NCBI RefSeq assembly: GCF_028765165.1
Contig: NZ_JARADB010000003.1
Coordinates: 248,001 to 312,000, forward strand
Source: Paenibacillus sp. MAHUQ-63
Lineage (GTDB): Bacteria > Bacillota > Bacilli > Paenibacillales > NBRC-103111
Length of the DNA stretch: 64,000 nt
Reading direction: 5' to 3'
The notes below the pieces were generated by a model. That model was not told the DNA's origin, did not search any database, and saw nothing but the letters and a program-made list of their open reading frames with translations. A program made the translations under genes and the position numbers. Below, piece by piece: positions 18,962 to 27,158 of this stretch. Within the stretch, counting starts at the first letter, position 1, and the number at the start of each line of letters is the position of its first letter.

Positions 18962-19948
18962 TTAGTACAGCCCCTCCTCTCCGAATTTTTTGGCCACTTT
19001 GTTGGCGGATACGACAAGAATAAGCCCTACGACCGATTTGAATAGCCCGGCCACCGTCGCATAACCGAATCTTCCCTGCTGAATGCCCACACGGTACGCA
19101 TAAGTGTCGAACACATCCGCCAAATGCGCAACAGGTCCGCTGCTCATCAAGTAAATTTGCTCGAAGCCTACGTCCATTACCTGGCCGAGGCGAAGAATGA
19201 GCAGCACGATAATGGTACCCCGTATGCCGGGAAGCGTGACATTGCGCATTTGCTGCCACCGGTTGGCCCCGTCGATTTGTGCAGCTTCATACAGCTCTGA
19301 ATGGATGCCGGCCAGTGCTGCGAGGAAGATGATCGTTCCCCAACCCGCTTCCTTCCATATACTCTGAGCCGTAAGCATGCCCCAGAACAAATTCGGCTCC
19401 GTCAGAAATTCGATCTTCTCGCCGCCGAACTGAACGATCAGTTGGTTAATCACTCCGCTCGCTTGACCGAAGATCAGAAAGCAGATCCCGACGATAATGA
19501 CCCACGAAAGAAAATGCGGCAGGTACACGACCGTTTGCACGATTTTTTTGAACAGCAGGCTCCGCACCTCATTAAGCAGAAGAGCTACGATAATCGGAAC
19601 CGGGAAGAAGAATACGATATTGAGCAGCGAGATCGCCATCGTATTGCGAAACAGCAGCATAAAATCAGGATTCGTAAAAAACTCGTGGAAATATTTGAAT
19701 CCCACCCACTCGCTGTCCCAAAACCCTAAATAAGGCGAATAATTTTGGAAGGCAAGCAGCAATCCCCACAGCGGAAAATACTTAAAGATGAGGAAAAACA
19801 GCAATCCCGGCGCCGCCATCATATACAAATATTTATCGCGCCGGAGCGCGGTCTTCCATTCTCCCGCCCAAGTTATTGCAGCGCGTTCTTCTTGGTTGCC
19901 ATGAGCTTGATCCCCTGAACGGATCCGCTCCATTCGGCTATGCAGCAT
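18962..19948 (-). CDS. Carbohydrate ABC importer permease (LplB type)
   Basis: 328-aa inner-membrane permease, first gene of the transporter operon. Six helices (for example APGLLFFLIFKYFPLWGLLLAFQNYSP cut near residues 45-75), EAA loop SELYEAAQIDGANRWQQMRNVTLPG, and the conserved ending KKFGEEGLY. Start 19948 follows GAGGGGTG at 7 nt. It lies just downstream of the membrane AraC regulator gene, from which it is separated by a terminator and its own candidate promoter, the standard arrangement for LplB/YtcP/YtcQ systems controlled by YesN-like or membrane AraC regulators. Confidence 0.92.
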   Translation of the reverse strand: MLHSRMERIRSGDQAHGNQEERAAITWAGEWKTALRRDKYLYMMAAPGLLFFLIFKYFPLWGLLLAFQNYSPYLGFWDSEWVGFKYFHEFFTNPDFMLLFRNTMAISLLNIVFFFPVPIIVALLLNEVRSLLFKKIVQTVVYLPHFLSWVIIVGICFLIFGQASGVINQLIVQFGGEKIEFLTEPNLFWGMLTAQSIWKEAGWGTIIFLAALAGIHSELYEAAQIDGANRWQQMRNVTLPGIRGTIIVLLILRLGQVMDVGFEQIYLMSSGPVAHLADVFDTYAYRVGIQQGRFGYATVAGLFKSVVGLILVVSANKVAKKFGEEGLY

Positions 19949-20002
19949 AACTCTTCACCCCTCTTCATGTCATTGGCATCTGGCTGCCTTGCTCCTGAAG
20001 TG

Positions 20003-20031
20003 ATCGTACATGACGGGGATTCCGTGAACAA
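20003..20031 (-). promoter_or_regulatory. Candidate sigma-A promoter of the sugar transporter operon
   Basis: Minus strand TTGTTC and TACGAT with a 17-nt spacer, about 55 nt upstream of the LplB-type permease start and downstream of the regulator's terminator. Weak match, as expected for an activated promoter. Confidence 0.4.
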
Positions 20032-20063
20032 TGACCAATTCTTGCGTCCGAGCCCGTCCCATG

Positions 20064-20103
20064 CCAAAAAAAGAGGAACCCCGATGAAACGGGGCTCCTC
20101 CCT
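20064..20103 (-). terminator. Rho-independent terminator of the membrane AraC regulator gene
   Basis: Minus strand GAGGAGCCCCG, loop TTTCAT, CGGGGTTCCTC then TTTTTTT. Separates the regulator transcript from the transporter operon. Confidence 0.9.
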
Positions 20104-20159
20104 GCTTAATACACTTTTCTTGCCTAAGTAATTAGGCTGCGGAACAAAAAATGGGCACG

Positions 20160-22469
20160 CTAATCAGCGGTATCGGTGCCGCGGAATTGTCCTGGCGTGA
20201 CGCCTGTCATCTTTTTAAACACCCGGATGAAATTCTTGGTCTGATATCCGACCTTCCCGGCAATATCGGCAACGGAAAGCTCGGACGTTCGAAGCAGCTC
20301 AATGGATCGTTCAATACGCAGCTTCGTTAAATATTCGATGAAGGACACGTCCATCGTCTTTTTGAACAGCTTGCTGAGGTAGTGCGGGCTTAGCCCGCAA
20401 ATTTGCGCGCACTGGTCGAGGGACAGATCGAAATGATAATTATCTTCCATATACTGGACGACTTTATGAATAATCTGTTCATGCTCATGATTGTGCTTGC
20501 CATGCACGTAAGCGGTAACCGGAGCAACCAACTGCTCCTTGAACCACTGGTTGAGCTCGCGGATCGTGCTGAATTTACGAATTTGCGCATACGGAGCTTC
20601 TTCCCCTTCTCCAAACAGGCTTGCTGAATCCAATCCAAGCACATAGGCGGTTCGTATGGCGGCCGTGAGCAGCCGGTAATAGGAAATTTGAATGAGTTCA
20701 GGCTTGTGCGTGCCTCCCTGCATGGATTTGGCGAACTCGTCCAGCATCCGCTCCGCCTCGTCCTGCCGGCCGAGCTGCAGGGAATTCTCGAAATGCGATT
20801 CGATTTCGATCGGATAGCGGTAATGGTGCTCCGATTCGCTGCCGCCAGCATGCACAATGACCTGATTGTCGCCGACAATGATTCTGGAGCTGACCGCGCG
20901 AACCGCTTCCTCGTACAGCTCCGGCACATCCGCGATGAGATCGCTCTGACCGCTCATCCCGATTGTCACCGGCAGCCGCAAATAGTCGGATACGAGGCCG
21001 CGAAGCCGCTCGACGAACGATTTGATGTCCGTCTCCCTATCCTCCACGGACTCCTGTTCGCCGAACAGCCAAACGGCTACCTGGTCATTGAGCAGGTTCA
21101 TGATGATCCCCTTGCGCTGATGAGCTCTTAGCAAATCGTCAATAATATTTTTCACGGCGAAGACGATTAGGTTATGATCGCTTTCCTGGAAACGCGATTG
21201 CCGTTCCGGCTGCAGATCGAAGGCAAGCACGAAAATACAGTTGTCCATCCCGACCGGCACTTCATATCTGTGCAGCATGCTCTCCAGCTGCTCTCCGGAG
21301 TAATGAAGGAACCTTCCTTGCAGCAGCTGCAAAGCGAAAATCTCACGAATCACCGGCGCTTGATCGCTTAATTGCTGCTGGAGCTCGCTGGCTTCACTGC
21401 TCAGCTCCATCCACCTCCGGTGCATAAACCCGACTTCGTCGGTATCGATGTCCTGGCCGTGCTCGCCTTTGACCTGAGAAACCAAATTCTGTATAGGACG
21501 ATATACCCGTCTTGTCCCCCAGAAGGCAAAGAGCGAGCCTAGCAATAAGCAAATCCCGACGATGATAAGGGTGATGAGCGCAATTCCATTGGATTTGGCA
21601 TTCAGCTCTTGGAGCGGAACGAGATTAATATACTGCCACTTATTGTATGAAGACGTGATCGGCGTTACCATGTAATCCGTGCCATTGCTGCTATAGGCGA
21701 ATCGCGGCTCCGCACGGTTATGCGCGACAAGCTCCAATAAGCCGTCCGGAACCGTGCTCCCGGTGCTTGAAGTCACGAGCGCTCCTTGTGCGTTCAGAAT
21801 ATACATTTGCTCCCCGTCATAGCTGATGAAGCGGTCCATCATATTTCTGAACAACGCTTCGTCAATCCGTATGAATAGAAGTCCTGTAGGCTTCTGGGCA
21901 AGCAGCGGCACTTTGCTGATCAAGGTAACGCCGCTTTGGTTATAACCGGGGACATTCGGATAAGGTCCGGTGACCCACTTGATCTGATCCTCGGACTCGA
22001 GTTCCTTGCTTAGCGCCGCCCGGTCCCCTTCGCCCTCGATTTTGCGTCCGCCATAGAAAGAAGAAATCAAATAGCCTTCGTCAGGCACGTACATCGCCAC
22101 GTCGCTGACCTCTTGATTGCCGCTCTGCAGGGCGGACAGCTCCCGCGAGATGCTCGAATAGAAGCCTGAGTAATTCGTATTCTTCAACTCAGTGAGATTC
22201 GAGCTGAAGAAGCTGCCCAGCAGCATTTGGATGGCATTGTTCTGAATTCGGTCCAGCGTTGCATCCATACTCGAGGATACGTTATTAAGGATGCGGACAT
22301 TGGATTGGTTCACTTCCCGCTGAACAGCCGCCGCGGAGAATAAATAGCTGCCGGTACCGACAGCCAGCACCGGAACGACCGTAGCGAACAAAGAAAGGAT
22401 GACCATGTTGCGAAAAAACGTTTTTCGCTGAAAAAAGCGTTTCCAAAAACGCTCGAGCAGGTTGCGCAT
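20160..22469 (-). CDS. Membrane-anchored AraC-family transcriptional regulator
   Basis: 769-aa protein with an N-terminal helix (about 22-45, VILSLFATVVPVLAVG), an extracellular sensor region of ~240 residues (Cache-like), a second helix (about 286-312, LITLIIVGICLLLG), a cytoplasmic linker and a C-terminal AraC double HTH (LSLDQCAQICGLSPHYLSKLF and LSVADIAGKVGYQTKNFIRVF). Such one-component sensors detect extracellular glycans and activate the adjacent importer. ATG at 22469 is chosen since GAGGTG is 6 nt upstream; a GTG three codons earlier overlaps that site. The operon immediately downstream (permeases, lipoprotein, fucosidase, lyase) is the probable target. Confidence 0.92.
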   Translation of the reverse strand: MRNLLERFWKRFFQRKTFFRNMVILSLFATVVPVLAVGTGSYLFSAAAVQREVNQSNVRILNNVSSSMDATLDRIQNNAIQMLLGSFFSSNLTELKNTNYSGFYSSISRELSALQSGNQEVSDVAMYVPDEGYLISSFYGGRKIEGEGDRAALSKELESEDQIKWVTGPYPNVPGYNQSGVTLISKVPLLAQKPTGLLFIRIDEALFRNMMDRFISYDGEQMYILNAQGALVTSSTGSTVPDGLLELVAHNRAEPRFAYSSNGTDYMVTPITSSYNKWQYINLVPLQELNAKSNGIALITLIIVGICLLLGSLFAFWGTRRVYRPIQNLVSQVKGEHGQDIDTDEVGFMHRRWMELSSEASELQQQLSDQAPVIREIFALQLLQGRFLHYSGEQLESMLHRYEVPVGMDNCIFVLAFDLQPERQSRFQESDHNLIVFAVKNIIDDLLRAHQRKGIIMNLLNDQVAVWLFGEQESVEDRETDIKSFVERLRGLVSDYLRLPVTIGMSGQSDLIADVPELYEEAVRAVSSRIIVGDNQVIVHAGGSESEHHYRYPIEIESHFENSLQLGRQDEAERMLDEFAKSMQGGTHKPELIQISYYRLLTAAIRTAYVLGLDSASLFGEGEEAPYAQIRKFSTIRELNQWFKEQLVAPVTAYVHGKHNHEHEQIIHKVVQYMEDNYHFDLSLDQCAQICGLSPHYLSKLFKKTMDVSFIEYLTKLRIERSIELLRTSELSVADIAGKVGYQTKNFIRVFKKMTGVTPGQFRGTDTAD

Positions 22470-22529
22470 GATGTACACCTCATAAGCAGATTACTGAGCA
22501 TTTTATACGGAGACAGGGATTTAAGCAAG

Positions 22530-22564
22530 AAAAAAGAAGAAGACTGTCTACGTGAGACAGCCCT
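22530..22564 (-). terminator. Rho-independent terminator of the phytanoyl-CoA dioxygenase-family gene
   Basis: Minus strand GGCTGTCT, loop CACGT, AGACAGTC followed by TTCTTCTTTTTT, 18 nt after the stop at 22583. Confidence 0.8.
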
Positions 22565-22582
22565 CCTCAGGGTTCTACTTCA

Positions 22583-23410
22583 TTAACATTCGGCACCGGT
22601 CATTTCGTTGGTGAAGAACCTTTTGTACTCTTTGGGCGTCAGCTTCGCCGCTGACTTGCCCACATAGTGGTACTGCAAGGCCCGCCGTCGCTTGGACGAA
22701 AGATTGTAAGGGGTTCCATGCTTCAGCAAGCCGTGGAATAAAAGAAGGCCCCCCGGCAATAGCGGCACCGCCACATCCTTCTCGACCGCTACATGCGCAT
22801 CGCACAGCTGCCAATCGCGCACCGCATAATGCGGTGTCGCCCCGTCCGCCTGCGAGCCCGGGATGACGTGCATGCAGCCGTTGTCCAGCGCCGCCTCGTC
22901 CAAGGCGATCCACACGCCGACGACTTGCTTATCGTAGGCCAGATTCCCGTAGGCCATGTCCTGATGCCATGGCTTCTCGCCTCCGCCATGCGGCGGTTTG
23001 AGCAGCGCCATGTCCTGTACGAGCAGCGGCTCATCGCCCAATATATCTTCAACGGCGGCCATAATCGCCGGATGATAGGCGATCCGGCGCAGCCGCTCGT
23101 CGCCGTCCACGAATTCGTGCACCTTCCGCACGGCCAGCTCGCGTTCCTCCGGCGTCCTCAGTTCGCTGCTTGGCTTCGTGAACTGGATTTGCGCCCCTTT
23201 GGCATCGACGAAAATGAGCTCGTGCAAGGCATCCTTGGCCGACTGTATCTCATCCTCATTCAGCACATGCTCGACGGCCATGAATCCGTCCATGCGGTAC
23301 CGGTTCAACGGCTCAGGTCCCCATTCTCCGAAGCCTTGCAGCTTATCCGCAATCCGGTCGTACCTGTACAGTTCTGCCGAGATTTCTTCCGGCGTGCTCG
23401 CTTTCGCCAT
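22583..23410 (-). CDS. Phytanoyl-CoA dioxygenase (PhyH) family protein
   Basis: 275-aa Fe(II)/2-oxoglutarate-dependent oxygenase. The iron triad is visible as His149-x-Asp151 (PWHQDMAYG) and His231 (LLKHGTPYN), with a following Arg that would bind 2-oxoglutarate (KRRRALQYHY). Substrate is unknown; bacterial members hydroxylate very diverse small molecules. ATG at 23410 follows GGGAGG. It is divergent from an AraC regulator gene across a 131-bp AT-rich intergenic region with two TATAAT-like elements, so the AraC protein very probably controls it. Confidence 0.88.
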   Translation of the reverse strand: MAKASTPEEISAELYRYDRIADKLQGFGEWGPEPLNRYRMDGFMAVEHVLNEDEIQSAKDALHELIFVDAKGAQIQFTKPSSELRTPEERELAVRKVHEFVDGDERLRRIAYHPAIMAAVEDILGDEPLLVQDMALLKPPHGGGEKPWHQDMAYGNLAYDKQVVGVWIALDEAALDNGCMHVIPGSQADGATPHYAVRDWQLCDAHVAVEKDVAVPLLPGGLLLFHGLLKHGTPYNLSSKRRRALQYHYVGKSAAKLTPKEYKRFFTNEMTGAEC

Positions 23411-23541
23411 AAGCCTCCCGTCCCTTCCATTTAACTTATTTGCAGGATTATAGCTTTATTATAGATACGGATCATAGTAAAATAAATGCATTAAAGCACT
23501 GGACGGTTTGCACTATTTTACATAAGAAAGCAGGGATCGTG

Positions 23542-24360
23542 ATGTCGACGTTCACAGTGCGTGAGCTCGTTCTCGGCGATTATTTCGGCAAGGTGGTATG
23601 CGAGCCCAATTGGAGATGGCACCGCGCCCACAAGCCGTTTCATGACTTTGATCTGTGGTATGTATGGGATGGCGAAGGCGAGGTAACCTTGAACGGCACG
23701 GAGCGAAAGGTCGGTCCGGGCGATTGCTTTCTATTTCGGCCTGGAGATTTTACGAGTGCCGCTCACAATCCGCACAAGCCGTTAACCGTTACTTACATCC
23801 ATTTTGCGGTTCAAGGGAACACTGGTGATCAGGGAAGTAAGATCGAGGATGCCATTATCCCGCTTCCCTCCCACGTGCATTTCGACTCCGCCGAAGCCTA
23901 TGAGTCCTATCTGGACCGTTTTATCCATGTCAGAATGAGTGGAGCCTATGGCTCCCATGAGGAAGCGGTCATGCTGCTGAAGCTTCTGCTGCTGCTGTTC
24001 GAGCGTCAGGCTCCGGCTAATCAGGCGCTTGGTGATACCGCCCGGCGTTCGATGCACAAGGTGATGACCGACGTCGCCGCGCACATCATGCAGGACCCCG
24101 GACATCCTTTCAGCATCGCGCAATTGGCCAAGCTGGCCCATCTTTCCCCGCGTTACTTCTCAATTAAATTCAGAGAGATCATGGGACAATCCCTTGAATC
24201 CTTCATTATCGATAAAAGAATCGAACGCGCGACCTATTTGCTCAAGCTCGGCATGACCGTCAACGAGGTTGCGGAGGCGCTCGGCTATCGCAGCATTTAT
24301 TTTTTTAGCAGACAATATAAAAAAGTAACCGGGAAAGCGCCGTCGGCGATGCGTTCTTGA
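23542..24360 (+). CDS. AraC-family transcriptional regulator
   Basis: 272-aa regulator with a cupin sensor (WYVWDGEGEVTLNGTERKVGPGDCFLFRPGDF) and a C-terminal AraC HTH (FSIAQLAKLAHLSPRYFSIKF; VNEVAEALGYRSIYFFSRQYK). I place the start at ATG 23542, where the family N-terminus begins; an in-frame ATG at 23440 would put 34 residues into the intergenic promoter region. The upstream AGGGATC is only a weak ribosome binding site. Divergent to the PhyH gene, its likely target. Confidence 0.9.
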   Translation: MSTFTVRELVLGDYFGKVVCEPNWRWHRAHKPFHDFDLWYVWDGEGEVTLNGTERKVGPGDCFLFRPGDFTSAAHNPHKPLTVTYIHFAVQGNTGDQGSKIEDAIIPLPSHVHFDSAEAYESYLDRFIHVRMSGAYGSHEEAVMLLKLLLLLFERQAPANQALGDTARRSMHKVMTDVAAHIMQDPGHPFSIAQLAKLAHLSPRYFSIKFREIMGQSLESFIIDKRIERATYLLKLGMTVNEVAEALGYRSIYFFSRQYKKVTGKAPSAMRS

Positions 24361-24451
24361 TTCGTTTATGCTTTGGAATCTATTGCGGATCATGATAGAA
24401 TGTATGTTTACAGCATCAAGTGCTAATTCATCCGGGAAGGTTAAGGTCATC

Positions 24452-25603
24452 ATGAGTTCTTCAAATTTACTGCGTTCATTCAATTTTTTGTATTTTGCGC
24501 TGCTGGCCATGTTCGTTTCGTTCCTGCCGGTTTATCTCGACGCGCAAGGGCTGCCGGCCTCCAAGATCGGCCTGATCATCGGAACGGGCGGGATCATTAC
24601 TATTTTCTCGCAACCGTTATGGGGCATGATCAGCGACAAAACCAAAACCATCAAGAAAGTCATGCTGCTGCTGCTGGTCTGTTCCACGTTAGTTGGGTAT
24701 TTCTTGTATACATCGAACAGCTTCATCGTGCTCTTGCTGTTTACGATGTTTTTGTATTTCTTCTTAATGCCGCTGGACCCGCTTACGGAAAGCTTGAACT
24801 TTCAAACGGCGGAAGCCAATGGCGTCAGCTACGGCTCTATTCGTACGTTCGGCGCAGTGGGTTATGCCGTCATGTCGCTCGCCGTCGGGTATGCCATTCA
24901 GTATCTAGGGCTGAATAGCCTCGGCTTGTTATTCGCCGGGATCGGCCTCATTTCACTTGTCATTTGCCTGGCTCTTCCCGATGCCCCAGTCACCGGAAAA
25001 CCGATTACACTGAAGAGCTTACAGAATTTCCTAGGAAATAAAGAAACGATTTGGTTTATGGTGTTAATCTTTATTGTTGCCGTTCCTCAGCGGATTAATG
25101 ATACCTTTCTTGGCGTTTATATCCGCAACTTAGGCGGCAGCCCGGACCTTGTCGGACAAGCATGGTTTCTAGCGGCGGGCAGCGAAATACTCGTCTTCGC
25201 CCTGAGCTTCTGGTGGCTGCGCAAAGGCAAGGAGCTTGCCATCATCGCGTTCTCGGCGCTGTTCTATTTCATTCGCTTCTTCCTGTCCGCATGGATTACC
25301 GAACCTCATGCTCTCGTCTATTTGCAGCTGCTGCAGATGTTCACGTTCCCGATTTTCTATTCGGCTGCGATTCAATATTTGTACCGCATTGTGCCTGAAG
25401 AATGGCGGGCTACCGGACAGACCGTGCTTGCTCTGCTGTTCTTCGGTGTATCCGGTATCGTCGCCTCCTATGCCGGCGGATGGTTCTATGAGGTATTCGG
25501 CGGACAGTCGCTCTATCTCTGCATTTCTATCATGTCCTTCGCCGGTTTGGCCTTCAGTCTCATGCTGCGCCTAGTCTATGGAAAAGCAAAGATGGCAGCC
25601 TGA
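24452..25603 (+). CDS. MFS transporter (MFS_1_like / PPP family)
   Basis: 383-aa, 12-helix major facilitator. Residues near the N-terminus (NFLYFALLAMFVSFLPVYL) and the loop KIGLIIGTGGIITIFSQPLWG, DKTKTIKK, plus PLTESLNF and SYGSIRTFGAVGYA match the MFS_1_like group related to LacY and HcaT, which import sugars or aromatic acids by proton symport. ATG at 24452 follows AAGG; the frame is open upstream to 24368 but this ATG begins the first helix. It is 91 bp downstream of the AraC gene on the same strand and may be coexpressed; the substrate is unknown. Confidence 0.85.
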   Translation: MSSSNLLRSFNFLYFALLAMFVSFLPVYLDAQGLPASKIGLIIGTGGIITIFSQPLWGMISDKTKTIKKVMLLLLVCSTLVGYFLYTSNSFIVLLLFTMFLYFFLMPLDPLTESLNFQTAEANGVSYGSIRTFGAVGYAVMSLAVGYAIQYLGLNSLGLLFAGIGLISLVICLALPDAPVTGKPITLKSLQNFLGNKETIWFMVLIFIVAVPQRINDTFLGVYIRNLGGSPDLVGQAWFLAAGSEILVFALSFWWLRKGKELAIIAFSALFYFIRFFLSAWITEPHALVYLQLLQMFTFPIFYSAAIQYLYRIVPEEWRATGQTVLALLFFGVSGIVASYAGGWFYEVFGGQSLYLCISIMSFAGLAFSLMLRLVYGKAKMAA

Positions 25604-25649
25604 ACATTTTCTGATACAATGATAGGAATAGAAGAACGGGGGCTGCATC

Positions 25650-26429
25650 ATGGATTACATTGTGTTAGATATCGAATTTAACGGCCGGAAATTTGCCAGC
25701 GAACTGCCGATGGAGGTTATAGAAATCGGGGCTGTCCGGTTGAATGAGGCGCTTCAGCCTGTCGATGAATTCGCGGCGTTGATCAAGCCGGTCTACTTCT
25801 CGAAGCTGAACGGATTTATTAAGAAGAAAACGGGCATCCCGCAGGAGGATATCGATAAAGCCGCCGGCTTTCGCAAAGTGATCGCCGATTTCATCCACTG
25901 GCTCAACCGCAGCGAGCAATTCCTCCTCATCACATGGGGAGGCGAGGATCTGAAGCGCATCGTCTACGATACGCGGATGCACAAACTGGATGATTCCTAT
26001 TGGATGAATGCCGACTATTTCGATTTATTGAAGGGATACATCCGCTACAAAAATGTAACGAACGACGTAAGCGTCGAGGCGGCGCTGCTCGATCTGGAGA
26101 TCGCGGCGGAAGGGGCCGCGCACCGGGCTTTGGATGACGCACGAATGACGTCACTCGTGTTCCGCGCCGTCTTCGACAAGCTGGATTTCGCCCGGAAGCA
26201 GCAATACGTCGACGTATATAGCAATGCGAGAGAACGGAAGCTGCTCAAGACGGCGATTCGCACGATAACGGCCCAGAAGCAGGTGCCGACTTGGGAGCTC
26301 ATTCAAGAGCATTATTTTACGGACAAGATGGCGCTTACCGATCCGCGGAAAATTGCCGAGCTGCAAGCGTTGTTCGATACGGAGATGGCCAAAGTGAAGC
26401 CAAGCGCTAAGAAGGCGCCTGTACAATAA
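25650..26429 (+). CDS. 3'-5' exonuclease, DnaQ-like DEDDh family
   Basis: 259-aa protein with the RNase T/DnaQ exonuclease fold. The acidic catalytic set is visible: Asp7 and Glu9 (LDIEF), Asp100 (GGEDLKR), and His158/Asp163 (AAHRALDDA). It resembles the KapD-type exonucleases of Bacillales, proposed to act on RNA or DNA 3' ends. A C-terminal tail of ~70 residues ending in KKAPVQ follows the nuclease domain. Ends at a shared bidirectional terminator opposite the IDEAL protein gene. Confidence 0.87.
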   Translation: MDYIVLDIEFNGRKFASELPMEVIEIGAVRLNEALQPVDEFAALIKPVYFSKLNGFIKKKTGIPQEDIDKAAGFRKVIADFIHWLNRSEQFLLITWGGEDLKRIVYDTRMHKLDDSYWMNADYFDLLKGYIRYKNVTNDVSVEAALLDLEIAAEGAAHRALDDARMTSLVFRAVFDKLDFARKQQYVDVYSNARERKLLKTAIRTITAQKQVPTWELIQEHYFTDKMALTDPRKIAELQALFDTEMAKVKPSAKKAPVQ

Positions 26430-26458
26430 ACGGACGATCCGCCGCTGCCGGCGGCACC

Positions 26459-26510
26459 AAAAAAAGCCAATCCTCGTGACATGTGAACATGTCCGGGACT
26501 GGCTTTTATT
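26459..26510. terminator. Bidirectional rho-independent terminator
   Basis: AAAAAGCCA...TGGCTTTT arms with an internal GACATGTGAACATGTC stem; A and T runs flank both sides. Serves the convergent exonuclease (+) and IDEAL-protein (-) genes; it reaches the stop codon of the latter. Confidence 0.88.
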
Positions 26511-26886
26511 ATAACTGATCGACGCCCAAGCGATTGCGGAACGCTAGAGACGGGAGTGCATCCTGTTCATTGCGCTTCGATCCATGTTGTTGAAGAGAAA
26601 GCAATTTCCCCGTCAACTCGAAGAACCATTGTTCGTCTCTGACGGCCAAAGCGACATCAATCAAGCTTTTCACCTGCTCCTCGAGATCCAGAGAGCTTAC
26701 TGGCAGTTTTTTGACATCCTGCGTACTTACTTCCATGACTTTTCCAATCGTTGATTCACGGTCGGATGCAATCACGTAAATACGAGTCATACCTCCAAGC
26801 ACATCAATGGATTCAACATAACCGTGCAGCATTTCATCTTGATTCGTGGTGGCCATAACCCAATCACTGATTTGATAGTTCATCAT
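26509..26886 (-). CDS. IDEAL domain-containing protein
   Basis: 125-aa cytoplasmic protein. Residues about 80-108 (KSLIDVALAVRDEQWFFELTGK) match the short IDEAL helix motif found in small Bacillales proteins such as YpiB; the N-terminal half (DWVMATTNQDEMLHGYVESID) looks like a small beta-rich domain. Function unknown. ATG at 26886 is chosen because GGCGG lies 6 nt upstream and transcription from the strong promoter starts near 26923, so an in-frame start at 26916 would leave almost no leader. Confidence 0.75.
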   Translation of the reverse strand: MMNYQISDWVMATTNQDEMLHGYVESIDVLGGMTRIYVIASDRESTIGKVMEVSTQDVKKLPVSSLDLEEQVKSLIDVALAVRDEQWFFELTGKLLSLQQHGSKRNEQDALPSLAFRNRLGVDQL

Positions 26887-26923
26887 CCAACACCGCCTTA
26901 GCGTTATTTTGTTCAACTTCTAT

Positions 26924-26958
26924 ACTGTAATTATAATTGTTACAGTAAGAATTGTCAA
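26924..26958 (-). promoter_or_regulatory. Perfect consensus sigma-A promoter with overlapping inverted repeat
   Basis: Minus strand TTGACA (26958-26953), 17-nt spacer, TATAAT (26935-26930). An inverted repeat ACTGTAA-N9-TTACAGT (26924-26946) covers the -10 box and half of the spacer, so a repressor could occlude it. The transcription start would be near 26923, 37 nt before the IDEAL-protein start codon. Confidence 0.85.
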
Positions 26959-27086
26959 TGCGGTATATGTTGAATTCCCTATGTTGTTCGCGGCTCCGCA
27001 CACTATACTCCAATTATGACTCTTCCAATCTTCATTTATTCACCTAGCGATCCTATTCTATGAATTTTTTTTCATACAATACGAAA

Positions 27087-27115
27087 TTTACTTTATAACC
27101 TCCACTATTTATACT
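27087..27115 (+). promoter_or_regulatory. Sigma-A promoter of the ywqB-ywqA operon
   Basis: TTTACT and TATACT with a 17-nt spacer, 43 nt before the SWIM gene start. ATAACCT (27095-27101) and AGGTTAT (27120-27126) form an inverted repeat across the -10 element and the start site. Confidence 0.6.
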
Positions 27116-27158
27116 AAGAAGGTTATTAGTTACTCCATTTTTAGCAAGGAGATCAACC

